A stretch of DNA of 64,000 bases from Irpex lacteus. Its lineage: Eukaryota > Basidiomycota > Agaricomycetes > Polyporales > Irpicaceae. The notes under the pieces are model-generated. The model saw only the letters and a program-made list of their open reading frames with translations. It made no database searches and was not told the DNA's origin. Below are positions 1-12,585 of this stretch, piece by piece (position 1 is the stretch's first letter; each line of letters opens with the position of its first letter). The stretch is taken from the NCBI GenBank assembly GCA_001986395.2, contig MQVO02000006.1, forward strand, positions 124,001-188,000, in the 5' to 3' direction. The position numbers and the translations under genes were made by a program.

Positions 1-130
1 TACTACGACGAATGTGACGCAAAGGCTTGGCAGAAGGTTCGAATCATCACACCCGTATGGGCGCAGGATCCGACTGATGTGTACCTCATCGTATTCACCT
101 AATGACAAATGACGCAGCGTAACCATAACC

Positions 131-2329
131 CTAGAACACGACTGCGCGAATCAGCCTTTCTGCTGCCTCTGATATGGGTTTCAGTGTGTAGTTCAGCGGG
201 TCAGGGTATCTGTTTTCTGGCACCTCAGTACTGCAGCCGACGAAACGGTGGACTACGTACGATTGAACCCCGGTGGTCATTTGCGGTGTAGGGTCAAGCT
301 CCTGCCCATTCTCATTCACAGCCGGTAAGACGTTGAATACGTGCAGGACCGCTGCCATAGTCAGGAAGGCAGTCTCCTTGGCCAAATGTCTTCCGGGACA
401 GATACTATAAGGTAGGTCAATATTCTCCTCGCATAAGATACACTTTCCCAGAAGCACTCACCGACGTCCAAAACCAAAAGCTAGCCTGTTCGGATCTGGA
501 ACATTGTGGTCGAGGGCGCCGTCTTTCATGAACCGATCGGGATTAAATCGTTCTGGATCTGGGTAAACATGAGGGTCGCGCAGTATATGCCTGCATCGAC
601 ATAGGTCAGCAAGGCTGATACTATGTTGATTATCATAAGCCGGTCTTACCATATATTCTGATGAAAGATGCCAATGTGTTTAAGCATAGCGAGATGTGCG
701 TCACAGGCAAGATACTCACCGCAAGGACGACTGTGCCCTCAGGTATAAAGTACCCCTCGAAGTAGTCATCTGTAATTGCTCGACGTGGGAGGCTGATAGG
801 GACCACGGGGAGCCACCTCGAGCATTCCATAAGGATGGCATGAATATAAGGGAGATAATTCCAGTCGCCGTAGGTTGGAAGCCTGTCTTGCCCAACGACT
901 AGGTCTAATTCTTCCTGTGCTTTCTTCTGCACCTCGGGGTGCATTGCCATACAACAGAAGAATGTCTGAATCAAGGAAACCGTCTGACCGCAAGATGTGA
1001 GCTTTAGCTGTTGATACGACTCATCCTCTACAAGACTCACTGTGTCCGCTCCCGCTACAGTTATAAACACGGTTTCATCGTTGAGAGTTAATAAAGACAA
1101 CAATGAAGGGGCTTACCTACGTATGCGATAGCTGTCGCATTCTTAGCGTGTTGCTCTTCTTCACAGTTTCGCTCAGGGTTTCCTCCTTGCGCAATTTCGT
1201 CGATGAGTTCCGATGCCACACATGCAAGTCGAGCCTGATGCCGAATAGAATAAGTATCCCTTGGGAGATATCTCCATTTCCCCTATGACCAAATGCTAAC
1301 CTCATCTGAGCACAATCGTCGCTTGACAGCTTCGAACGACTTGTTGACTGTCGCATCGACCACCGGGCGCCATTTTTTCGCGTATTGTACTGCGGCCGCT
1401 CCAGGAACCCATGACGGGACATATTTCAAGATTGGTAAGAAGTCTATCCAAAACTTTCCCATCAGCCTGCTTTGATTGAATACCTCCGTCGTTTGCTCAG
1501 CTAGCCTGATATAATCATCGTCCATATTTTGCAGTGAACCTGAATGCCGTAAACGATATCCATGATGATTGCAGCAAGAGTACTGGAGTAAATCATCGAT
1601 GTATTAATTAGTGTATTTAATGGGAAAAGAAGATGGTGATATGCTTACAGGCGGATGCACTGTGGGTCCAATGGCTTGCCGAAAGGCTGGTCAAGGCAGC
1701 GCGCAAGGAACTCGTAGATCTCTTTTGTCTGTTTATCGTAGTATTTGGGCGTGACTGTCTGGTTGAAGTGCTGATGAAACATTCGTCGGGTTATCCGCCA
1801 TTGTGGTCCATACGGCATTGTGGACATGTCAAACTGCCACCCCGTTCTATGCCGAGACCATCTAAATCAGCAAAACCTTTCCGTTGGCAGCATTGAATAG
1901 AACGAGTCTTACAGTTCATCAATCGCCTGCTGAGGCTTGTCCGAATAGATTGCAGAGCGCTTCTCCGTAAGCTCAAGGATGATTTCTCCGGAGGAGACTA
2001 GGAGCATCGGCGTGCTGAGAACTTTAAATAAGGTCAAATCCCCTGCCAACCGTAGAGTCCAAGTTAGTGTGAGTGATAGCGGTGCAGCCTGAGACGAAGC
2101 ATAGAGAGCAGTGCACACCATACTTATGCGCCCATTCCCGATACACAGTCCACGGACGGTCGCCACTTGGTAGTTCGAATAGACAGCCTATGATGGGCCA
2201 TCCCTGAGGACCTGGTGGAAGCTTGTGCCCTCTAAATCTTTGACTCCATCTACGCCTTTGGGCTGTAAACACTATGGCAACTATAACAGTAGTGACCAGC
2301 GTGAAGGGAAGTGCAGTCAATAATGTCAT
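131..2329 (-). CDS. Cytochrome P450 no. 1 (membrane-anchored monooxygenase), with a frame-breaking lesion
   Basis: Heme-thiolate monooxygenase, expected in the ER membrane and fed by a P450 reductase; substrate unknown. Exons on the complement: 131-209, 261-404, 462-590, 650-657, 720-983, 1041-1054, 1117-1234, 1301-1582, 1649-1846, 1913-2042, 2119-2329. The N-terminus has a hydrophobic anchor followed by the proline hinge LPPGPQGWP. Helix I motif AGADT, ExxR motif ECSR, PERF motif PERF and heme loop FGFGRRICPGRH are all present. In the exon at 1301-1582, 11 nt separate the GIQV codons from the MDDDY codons, whereas P450 no. 2 has 6 nt there. The frame is therefore broken, and without the extra 5 nt the model would code for 523 aa. 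It may be a young pseudogene or contain an assembly error. General annotation of such proteins is O-methylsterigmatocystin-oxidoreductase-like; I cannot assign a CYP family. Confidence 0.85.
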
Positions 2330-2799
2330 CTGGCTTGAAGTACCCGAAGACCTGCGAAAATGAGAGGGAATGAGGAACAGAGATGCGGTGTGCTTTGTAT
2401 ACTAAAATACTGTGAGACGTGGAAGGTTTGCTGTGATTTCTGCCGGCCTTCCCACTCTGGGTTTAGATACACACAACTATAGCATCTTTGGCTCGAGATA
2501 AAGGAGGTCAGCTTATCTACAGGAGAACCATGAGAGAATGACTGTATTCAGAACATGATCATGGGTGGCGTTAAGATAGGACCGCATACTTAATGTAGTG
2601 GGCCGTCTGAGTCACCTTGGCAAAGTTGCACCGACCTGAGTAGCAGATGCGCGTGGTGTAGGGGGTTGTACCCCGGGCCCGCTAGGATAATATCCTACAA
2701 AATCAATAGATATATTGGATTTACTAGCACATATGAATCAGGATAACTCAATGTAACTTTGAAACTTGCATTGTGTCCAGACCGCAAGATACTCAGAAC

Positions 2800-4992
2800 C
2801 TAAGCCGTGCCGCGAATCAGCCTTTCCGCTGCTTCTGATCGGGGTCTTAAGGTATAGTTCAGCCGGTCTGGGTACCTGTTGAACGTTGAACATTGAAGTT
2901 ATAGCACTATCAGTCCCAGTCAGTGAAGCGTTGTTTCTGACACGCACGATAAGAGGCCTGTAGTCATTTGTACTGAAGGATCGAGTTGCTTTCCGTGTTC
3001 GTCCAATGCCGGGACAACGTCAAACACATGGAGAACCGACGCAATCATGAAGAAAGCATTGTCTTTCGCCAAATGTCTACCTGGACAGATGCTGACGAAA
3101 TAGGAGGTTAGGTAATGAGTACAAAATTGCAGCTGTTCTCGGAGCACAAAACTTACCGGCGCCCGAAACCAAACGCGAGGGTGTTCGGATCGCGGACTTC
3201 GGGATTGATGGCGCCATCCTTCATAAAGCGATCGGGGTTGAACCGATCTGGCTCTGGATACTCTTGAGGATTACGAAAGATGTGCCTACAAGAAAGATCC
3301 AGTAAGCGAAACAACCGGAAAGTGGTCGTCGAAGATGTACTGACCAGATATTCTATGAAAGCAATGGAGTGGTGAGGATCTGCTTCAAGATAATCGTGCC
3401 AAATTGAATACTCACAGCCATCACGACAGTGCCCTCGGGGATGAAGTACCCTTCATAGTAGTCATCCGTGATGGAGCGATGAGGGAGACTGATTGGGACA
3501 ACTGGGAGCCACCTCGCACATTCCATGAATATAGCGCGAATGTACGGGAGTGAGTCGTAGTCGTCGTATGACGGCATTCTGTCGGGGCCAACGACCAAGT
3601 CTAATTCCTCTCTTGCCTTTTTCTGCAGTTCAGGATGTGCCGCCATGCTGCAAAAGAATGTCTGAATAATAGAGTACGTCTAAAATATTACATCAGTACG
3701 AGTATGAGGTGCCAATAGCACATATATTACCGTATCCGCGCCCCCTGGAATGACATAAAGAAATTAGAACAGTCCCTGTATACTCTTAAGAGTACTGGGA
3801 TCATACCTGCGTAAGCAATCGCGGAGGCATGCTTTGCATGCTCCTCCTCTTCTGCACGCTTAGCAGGATCCTTTTCACTCGCTATCTCCGTAATGAGCTC
3901 CGAGGCCATTGAAGGGACCGCAGTCTGTAAACCAAGACTCTTTCAGTTCACGCAATCCCCAGACCCGCGGTTATCCTGTATACAATCCGCAATCCCACTG
4001 ACCGTAGTATCCAGCTGCTGCTTGATTTCATCGAAAGGCTTGTTCACCATTGATTGGACAACTGATCGCCACTTGGCTCCAAACTTGACTGCTTCAGCCC
4101 CGGGGACCCACGCAGGGACATGTTTGAGGATAGGCACGAAGTTAACCCAGTATTTTCCAGCTATTTGGCTCGAAGTGAAGACCTCCATGGACTCCGTAAC
4201 TAGCTGAAGGTATTCGTCTTCCATGCTCTTTACTTGAACACCGTATACGATATCCAGTATTATCGTAGCAAGGGTCCTTGGTTGGTATCAGGTCAATGTC
4301 AACTCTGAAAAAATCGATGGAAGACTTACAGACGAACGTGACCCTGGTCTAGTGGCTTCCCTGCCGGTTGTTCGAGGCAACGCCGCAAGAACGCGTGTAT
4401 CTCCCTCCTTTGCTTGTCCTGGTAGTTTGGGACTGCCGTCTGGTTGAAGTGTTGATGGAACATCCGTCGGACGCTGCGCCAGCGAGGTCCGTATCGCATA
4501 TTGGCAAGATTGAAGTCCCATCCTGTTCTGTAAGGGTTTGTACTATATAAATGCTGATGAGCCCATAGCGTACCTCGATAGGAACTTACAACTCATCAAT
4601 GACCCAAAGAGGTCTGTCAGAATAGATGGAAGACCGCTTCTCGTTGAGATCAAGGATAATGTTGGCAGACGAAACGAGAAGCATGGGAGTACCGAGGACT
4701 CTGAAGAAGATAATGTCCCCTAATCCATAATAAAGGATGAGAATGTGCGTCACCTGGGATATATAGGATAACGGAAACACGCACCATATTTCTGCGCCCA
4801 CTGGCTATAGGTGATCCAGGGCCGGTCGGAGTTCGGTAGGTCAAGCAAAGAGCCTACGATGGGCCATCCACGCGGACCTGGGGGTAGGCGGTGGCCACGA
4901 AGTCTGTGGGCGATTCTACGTCTGCGGTTCACATACAAGAGCGCGACCACTAGAGTAGCAGTGATAAGGGTGAGTGGAGTTAGTGTTGACAT
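2800..4992 (-). CDS. Cytochrome P450 no. 2
   Basis: Predicted ER-anchored P450 monooxygenase of 520 aa, intact. Exons on the complement: 2800-2875, 2948-3091, 3157-3285, 3345-3352, 3416-3679, 3731-3744, 3807-3924, 4003-4276, 4330-4527, 4590-4719, 4785-4992; all phases join without stops. Visible parts are an N-terminal transmembrane segment (about residues 1-22), a basic stretch, the hinge LPPGPRGWP, helix I GGADT, ExxR as ECAR, PDRF, and heme loop FGFGRRICPGRH. The start is the only ATG before the anchor. It is the closest relative of P450 no. 1, sharing the same C-terminal tail EAAERLIR, so the two probably arose by recent tandem duplication. Substrate unknown. Confidence 0.9.
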
Positions 4993-6858
4993 TCTGTTGA
5001 TAATAAAACGTCAGCTAAGGGAGGGGATTGAGCCTGCTATGGAGCAGAACTGCAGCATATTTATATACGCAAGAAGTCCCGTAACTCCACAGCATCTCCG
5101 TAGAAGATATGGATACTGACTTCGTAATGTTAGCTTCCTAGAATGTACTCTTCACACTTCTCGAACCGCGACGACGACCCTATAGTCGGTGGCATGATGT
5201 GAGAACATTGACCACGAGGTATGATACAGTACAAGAGGGATCGGACATGACACGTACCTCGTCGTGAGTGAATTTCATGCGTTTGCAATCTTCACATGCC
5301 AGATTTGGTAGCAGAGACGAGTCGATTGCACGGGAAGCTATCGATAGAAGTGCCTGGAAATGCACGGGCTCATCGCCGAAGGGTAATAGGACAATGCGCT
5401 GTCGTTACAAGAACCGCCACAATGAGGTAACGCGAACCTCGAGTTTCCTCTATCATTCCTGCGATGTCAGAGAAGGCGTATTGTGGCATACCGATTATGT
5501 ACTTACAATCAATGCGTTGACAACTGCAATTGCTCAAAAATAGCCGTAGCAGCCCCGATGAGGTTTTCTGGCCTCGGTTCGAGCATGCAACGTGCCAGCT
5601 GAGGTCCAATGTCTGTTGATAGTTTCATTAACGACACAGTAAAGAACGGCACAATAGGAAGTAATAGACTAACTGACAGAATGATATCGGAATCAGGTTG
5701 GGCGCGCTTTGGCTCTTGGTTAGTAGTAGAAAACTGGTGTGTAGGGTGAGCGTCGTTCAACGTAGAATGTAGAACAGTGCTCCCAAGTCAACAGCAGAAT
5801 CCGCGTAACCGTGATGGCGTGGATATACCAGGCACTAGTAACGTCAGATAATGCACTCTCACGAGCAGCGAGCGTAGCAAGTACGGGCTTTGGAGTCTAT
5901 GGGTAGTTCAAAGGTGAGATGAGATGACATTATTGATGCGATCACTTGAAACACGCACATTACGCAACAGCAAGGTCAGAATAAATCGAAGGCTGGGCTA
6001 GCGAAACGGAAGACACCACGTTTCAGTACTTTAGTTTCCGAAGTCTATGACCGATCACCGTTTTTCCAACCCGAGAACCACTCATACCTGCAATAAGTAC
6101 ACACAGTCCCCTTGTCCATTAGCGTCCACTCTGAAGTGAGGTGATGTGGGCGACACCGCATGTCCGGGAGTGCGGCTTGCTGGCGCTGCTGCAATACTCG
6201 ATTTTCGAATTTTAGCGGTCAATCGCGAGACCAGAGGCTACAGGGAGCTATACACCCGCGAGTGACCTTTAGCGAGTATGCAAGAACTGTGGCTCGGGCA
6301 GATAAGCTCAGTCAGGAATGCAACCGGAATTATATTAAATCAAAACCTTGACCAGCTAGGCTTTAGTGGCTGAATGCTTGGGTTTTCTCATGGACGTAAC
6401 TTTATCTCTTGGCCAGGGAGCATAATAGGTCGAGCCTATTGATAATAAATGTCAGTAAACGTCTCGCGTATGGATATACAAACGGGTAAAACGGCTTGAA
6501 CGAAACGCTGGATTCGGCTATTGTATCAAAGACCTTCGACGCGACGACAGTCACGATGCTGAGCCAATTAGGTATTTGTTGTACTACATTAGTGCGGCAC
6601 ATACTGCCCAGATATGTTTATCTCTACCTGGGGCTAATGTGTCAGTGGCGTAGTATGGCGTAATATGAGAATGAGCATCTGACTGGAGGCTTTGACGACA
6701 CACTATGGGTAGTGTACTACCTCTTGACGCGAGTGTTCAGCCATTCCATTCACTAAACAAACTGTAATGTCATTTCAAACCAGTCTGGTCCATAACGTAC
6801 GTCAGAAGGCAGAAATACACCTCATATACCCCACCACTGGCAGCTTCGTTGAGTATGG
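4993..6858. other. Intergenic stretch between P450 no. 2 and no. 3
   Basis: No confident gene. The only coding-like piece is on the minus strand: an open exon at 5258-5398 (47 codons, containing CEDCKRMKFTHDE) that can be spliced to a short terminal exon at 5138-5179 ending in TAG. I could not find an upstream exon that joins it in phase, so it may be a gene fragment. A 66-codon minus-strand ORF at 6402-6602 has no recognisable domain. The rest shows nothing. Confidence 0.4.
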
Positions 6859-9012
6859 CTACTGAATGGCTGTGGCGCGAACAAGCTTCTCGGATGCCTC
6901 CGACTGGGACACCAACATATAGTGCAAGGGGTCAGGTCGCCTATTGATAGGGAGAGCAGTCAAGCGCATATCAGTTGATGCAGGTTGATTACAGATAACA
7001 CGGGAAACTCACGAAACGTGTGCTCCGAGCCACTTCGGCATGGGGTCAAGCTCGTTCCTGTTCTCATCAAGAGAGGGAAAAACATTGAATGTATGTAAAA
7101 TCGCGGCCATTGTCAGGAAGGCGGTATCCATAGCAAAGTACCGGCCAGGGCAAATACTGGTGTGGTTGACAGGGCTGATGAGTTCATTTTGAGGGAAGAG
7201 AAGGATAAATTTGCTTACCGCCTACCAAATCCGAACGCGACAATATTTGGATCACGAACTTCATTGTTCAGTATGCCGTTCTTGATAAAGCGATCGGGAT
7301 TGAACTTCTCCGGATCCGAGTATTCTCTAGGATCGTGTAGCATACGCCTGGTGGAATGATGCACCCTTGAGTAAATTGGGTCCGAAACTCACGACGAGAT
7401 CACATACCAGACAAACTAGATTACAGTCAAGTCAGCCATAAGTCTAGGGTAAGTATCTCGCGCACTCACCGGAATCACAAGCGTGCCAGCGGGGATGAAG
7501 TATCCTTTATAATAATCATCCTCTGTCAGCCTATGGGATACACCTAGTGGGACGATAGGCCGCCACCGCATGCATTCGAGGAAAATAGCCTGTATGTATG
7601 GGAGAGAGTCACGATCCTCGCATGTTGGCAGTCTGTCCGGACCAACGACTGTGCGCAATTCCTCTTGAGCCTTCTGCTGAATGTGGGGATAAGTCGCCAT
7701 AAGGCAGAGAAACAACTGGATCAAAGAGTAACTCTGCAAGAAGGATTCAATGTGAAGGTTATATCGGCAGAGGTACTAACAGCTGAACACTAACCGTATC
7801 CGAGCCCGCTACAAACCCTGCATGAGCGGTGTACGAATGCAATAGGGCGATCAACACATACCGGAGTAAGCCATGGCGCTCGCGTCCTTCGCGCATCGTT
7901 CTTCTATAACTCTTTTCTCCGGGTTGTGTACGTCGGCGAGTTTCTTGATCATATCGAGAGCAATAGACTCCTTGGGATCCTAAGTTCGCGAAGTTAATCA
8001 TACATACAAAGGCGCAACTGATTTGAGATCAATCACTAACCGTCTCAACTTTGATTTTATCGAACGGTATGTTCAACATCGCTTCGACAGATGGGCGCAC
8101 ACGGGCGGCATATTTTACGCCAGCCGCTCCCGGCACCCACGTTGGGACATAGCGAAGAAGGGGCATATAGTCTAACCAGAACTTTCCTGGCTTTTTCATA
8201 GTATCCACGACGGTCCTGGCCTGCGTTACGAGCTTGATGTACTCGTGATTCATGTCCTTAATTTCAATGCCATATACAGTGTTTGCGATGATCCCAGAAA
8301 CCAGTCTAGACATCGGTTAGTCACGTAGTATAACAAAGGTATAGATATCGAGCTCACTGTCTCACGAGAAGAGGGTTCAGTTGTTTACCTTGTTCCGCGA
8401 GGCACCGTCGCAGAAAAGCGTGAACTTCTTGTGTTTGAGTATCGCGATGGTTTGCTGTAACCGTCAGATTAAAGTATTCGTGGACTTTTCTTCGGATATT
8501 TCGCCATCGTTGGCCATAAGGCATAAACCCAACGTTAAAGTCCCAGGCTGTTCTGTTGGTATACTATCTTAACGGAGGTTACCACGGAAGTAAGTAGATC
8601 AAGGGACATACAGTTCATTCATAACTGAGGCAATCCTGTCCGAGTAAATCGCAGATCGCTTATCCAAAAGATCAAATGCGACTTCCGTGGAGGATACCAA
8701 GAGCATAGGAGTGTTCATGACTTGAGTAAAGACCATATCGCCTAGATGTTGCCAAGCAGACTTTGTCACTGTCGCGCATAGATTACAGTATGGGCACGTA
8801 CCGTAGGCATCTGCCCACTCATTATACACGGTCCAGGGCTGCTCTGTGCTAGGAAGATCGAAAAGATTCCCGACAATTGGCAATCTGCGAGGTCCGGGGG
8901 GAAGCGTGCAGCCTCGTAACCTGTTGAGCCACCTGCGCTTATAGACAAGATGTACGATGACGACCAGGATGGCAAAGATAGCAAGTACAGATGACGAGGG
9001 TGCTAGCATCAT
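6859..9012 (-). CDS. Cytochrome P450 no. 3
   Basis: Predicted ER-anchored P450 monooxygenase of 519 aa, intact. Exons on the complement: 6859-6940, 7013-7156, 7219-7347, 7408-7415, 7470-7733, 7795-7808, 7862-7979, 8041-8305, 8358-8552, 8612-8741, 8802-9012. The chosen start (MMLAPSSS) sits directly before the hydrophobic anchor and matches the length of the paralogues; the frame is open further upstream to 9147, so a longer N-terminus cannot be excluded. Motifs: hinge LPPGPRRLP, helix I AGSDT, ExxR as ECMR, PEKF in place of the usual PERF, heme loop FGFGRRICPGRY. In the heme-loop helix, YFAMDTAFL replaces HLAKDTAFL of the relatives. Function beyond monooxygenase is not readable. Confidence 0.9.
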
Positions 9013-9619
9013 TGCGATGAGGGCGAGGCAAGTGATTATGGTAGCCTGCCATAGGACAGGACGATAACATATATAAGAAATACCGGCTTCGGAAGGTCGT
9101 GGAAAGACAAGACGGCTACGCGACTCGCCCAATCGGCAAGGAGCCAAACTGTATTATACGGCATTCCTCGGTTGACACGAGCGGGACATACTGAATTCTG
9201 AAGGACGTCGTCTGCAGAATCGGGGATAAAGGCTCATGGTACGCTCATGATGCATGATGGTTGGAGCCACTGGCAGCATGTCTTAAACACTGAGTAACCA
9301 CGAGTACGCTCACTCAGAAGCCTGGCGTTCTTCGTACGCTTTAGAGAGTGTAAGTGGAACAGACCACCGGCAGGCAGCAATTTTGAGTGTCTAGCCGCGG
9401 CGTGAAGAGGGAGGGTGAGAGAATTTATAGACGCCGAGCTTGTCCCATGACCGTGTCCGAGCCCTACTAGCGCCCTGTTCGGTCTTTGTTTACCACAGTT
9501 TGTTCGCAATACCGTACGGTTGCGATTGTTCTGCAACTTGAACGTTGTGACTTATGCATTATGTACTGCGCTATGACAGCTGAGAACCCGAGAAAAATAA
9601 ACACAAGATGGTATTAAGT
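9013..9619. other. Intergenic stretch between P450 no. 3 and no. 4
   Basis: Contains the presumed promoter of P450 no. 3 and the 3' flank of P450 no. 4. A 100-codon minus-strand ORF at 9234-9536 has no recognisable features. Nothing else seen. Confidence 0.5.
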
Positions 9620-11834
9620 TTATAGCGACAACAATTCCGTGTCCTGGACCAGCTGCTCCACCTCTGGCGAGCGCAATCGTAGCATATAATGTAGTGGCTC
9701 GGGATGCCTATCAAGAATTGATGTTACTATACCAATAGCATCACCACAAAGTAAGACTTACGCTATTATAGCGCCAAGGAGTTCAGGTGTCTCACCAAGC
9801 TCCTCACTTGGAAGAATATTGAACGCATATAGCGTGCATGCCATGGTCAGAAAAGCAGTGTCTGTTGCAAAATGTCGACCTGGACAGATCCTGTACGTGA
9901 TTATTCGTATTGGAAAATGGGATAAGGCATGTCAACTGCATGGATTGCGTGCTTTTAAGACGTGGGTACTTACCGGCGACCAAAGCCGAATGCCACAGTA
10001 CTCGGATCTGGTGCATTTGAATTCAAAGTGCCGTCCGAGTCCATGAATCTGTCAGGGTTGAAACAATGTGGTTCTGGGTAGTCCTTCGAGTTGTGCAACA
10101 TATGCCTAGGAAAAATACGTGAACGACGTTATGAGTGGCACGCATAAGTGAGGGGAGAAGTACGAACCATGCGCTCTATGATTTCGACATGTAGCATTGT
10201 ACAGCGATCCTCAGCAAACGATACATCGTCAAGGCCCAGGTTCAGACTTACTGGTATCACTGTAGTTCCTGAAGGTATAAAATATCCGTTGTAGTAATCA
10301 TCTGTTACCAGCCTATGCGGCAAGCCCAGCGGGAGTACTGTTGATAGCCTCATGCATTCCAAGAATATGGCACGTATATAGGGAAGTGCGACATAATCGT
10401 CGTACGTGGGTAGTTTCCCAGGACCTACGACAACGTCTAATTCGGCTTGGGCTTTCTTCTGTACGTTGGGATGTTTGGCCATGCTACAAAAGAATGATTG
10501 GATAATTGAGTAGCTCTGGTAATATTACCACAAATTAGGGTTTGTATGTCCTTCACTGAGTGGACCGCTTGCGACGCACTGTCTCTGCGCCCGCTAGTCA
10601 TGAATACTGAGATGAGACTGGTGGAAGCCACATAGAACTTACATAGAGTATCTTACCTACATAAGCAACCGCAGCAGCATGTCTGACATGTAATGCCAGC
10701 TCTTGTTTTACTAGGGGGTCAGACTCCTTCTCGAGTTTCTTGAGATATTCCCAGGCAACCGAGTCCTCAGGATTCTGAAATTTGCACTTTTGCATGAACA
10801 GTAAAGCGATAGGGACCTACAATTGCCACTTACTATCTGCTCCATGATATCCTGGAAGGGTTTGTTGACCATCTGCTCGACTACTGGACGCCATCGATAG
10901 GCAAATTTGGCAGAGGCGGCACCTGGTAACCATCTGGGAATATAACGTATGAAAGGCATAAAATCTACCCAGAACCTTCCGTGTATGCGTGACTCTCCTA
11001 ATGCGTCCAAAGACTGTGTCACAAGTCTGATGTACTCATCGTCCATGCTCTGAATGTGTATCCCATACACAACTCTAACAATTATAGCGGCGACAAGTCT
11101 GATGGTTTTAGTTAGCAACAATTAGAGTCGGACATGAACTTGAAAGAGGTAGCGAGGTAGAGGACATACCGACGGACATGCAAAGGATCCAGCTGTTTGC
11201 CAGTGTGATGTAGGCATCGACGTAGGAATGCATGGACTTCTGTTGTCTGCTTGCCCCGATGCTTTGGTGTCGCAACTTGATTAAATTGTTCGTGTACCTG
11301 CCGCCGTATGCTTCGCCAACGCAGGCCGTACGGCATGAATCCAATATTCCAGTCCCACCCCATTCTGTATGGGCGTAAAAGTTATTATGTGATTCGTCAT
11401 CGGAAAAGTGCAATCCTACAGCTGATCAATTGTTGACAATGGCCGATCTGAGTATACTGCAGACCTCCTTTCCAGTAAGTCATACGCAGCACGGGTGGAG
11501 GATATAATGAGCATGGGGGTGCCCAGCACTCGATAGAAGACCATGTCGCCTACCCGCAGTATTGTAAGAATTGAACATGAAGCAGCGAAGTCCAAGTATG
11601 TGACAAACCATATCTATCCAACCAGTCATTGTAAGCCACCCATGGCTGCTCGGTGCTCGGAAGATCGAACAGGTTACCAATCAGCGGCCAGCCACGGGGA
11701 CCAGGTGGGAGCGAACAACCGCGATGTCTCTTCTTCCAATTCAGGCCGATATGTATCGCTAGCGTAAAAACAGATAAGATGATGCAGACAGCCCAGGTCA
11801 GAGGGGACGGGTACGATATCATAGTTATGACCAA
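9620..11834 (-). CDS. Cytochrome P450 no. 4
   Basis: Predicted ER-anchored P450 of 522 aa, frame intact. Exons on the complement: 9620-9707, 9762-9890, 9974-10105, 10168-10175, 10252-10515, 10580-10593, 10657-10774, 10834-11098, 11170-11364, 11420-11549, 11609-11834. The start could also be the second Met, four codons in (11822). Motifs: anchor then LPPGPRGWP, ExxR as ECMR, heme loop FGFGRRICPGRH. Two conserved spots deviate. Helix I reads AGAET, with Glu for the usual Asp. The PERF motif reads PHCF, with Cys where Arg is normally found. The region after the heme helix is five residues shorter than in no. 1-3 and 5. Whether it keeps normal monooxygenase activity is open. Confidence 0.88.
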
Positions 11835-12585
11835 TGAGGCAGCGATAGCAAGCGAACGATTCAGAGGTGCCAGTGCCTCTTCACGATAAGCGGGTGGACT
11901 TCTTTATAAGAGGAGCGTTCGAAAGGGTCAAAGCATACGTTCAAGTAAATCGCAGATGACAAGCATGCGCTCCACTTCACGGCATCCTATGTGATGTGCT
12001 ATTATCATGGTCAGGCGGAGTCTACGCATTGAATGGATTAAAGATGCTACTGTACCTTGAGACGACGGTGGAATGACGTGTCGTAAAAACAGGACATGAT
12101 GAGCTGTCACGGAGGCAGCAGCGGTGAATGCCATATCAGTGGATTTGCATTCTGGGTGTGGCCTCTGTCAGACGCAAGGCGCTCTGCCAGCTTTGCATGT
12201 GAACCTCTGAGTTGGTCTGCCTGTGGTGCACCAAGGCTTCGAGTGTTCTGAACCATGTTGAATGACATTCTGTGAGAGTACAGTGAATGAGAAGGTAGTA
12301 CCGGTGTAAACAAGAGCGGTGAGAGGCCCACATATTGGTAAACGGGATTTCCGTATGCACACTCCATAACCAATGCGGTAAACGAAGCCATCGAATAGAG
12401 TAGCTGCCAGCTGGTAGGTAACGGAATGTGGAAATCGCGGCAATATGCGATGACATCCCCTATGCTATTTCTGGAGTAGACTCGATTTTGGCCCAATCCC
12501 CGTGATATGAACGTGTATTGCCAGAAGCAACGGACCATAGACGCAAAGCAGCCGGATACACAATCTTATTCGTGATACATACTAC
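11835..12585. other. Intergenic stretch between P450 no. 4 and no. 5
   Basis: No supported gene. All three minus-strand frames are open between about 12168 and 12443, the longest giving 143 codons (12107-12538). None shows a domain or clear splice signals linking it to anything, so I leave it unannotated. Confidence 0.4.

Noticed and set aside
36..47. GGTTCGAATC, resembling a tRNA B box
   Set aside because: No T-stem pairing around it, and no matching A box or anticodon arm can be placed at the right spacing within the window.
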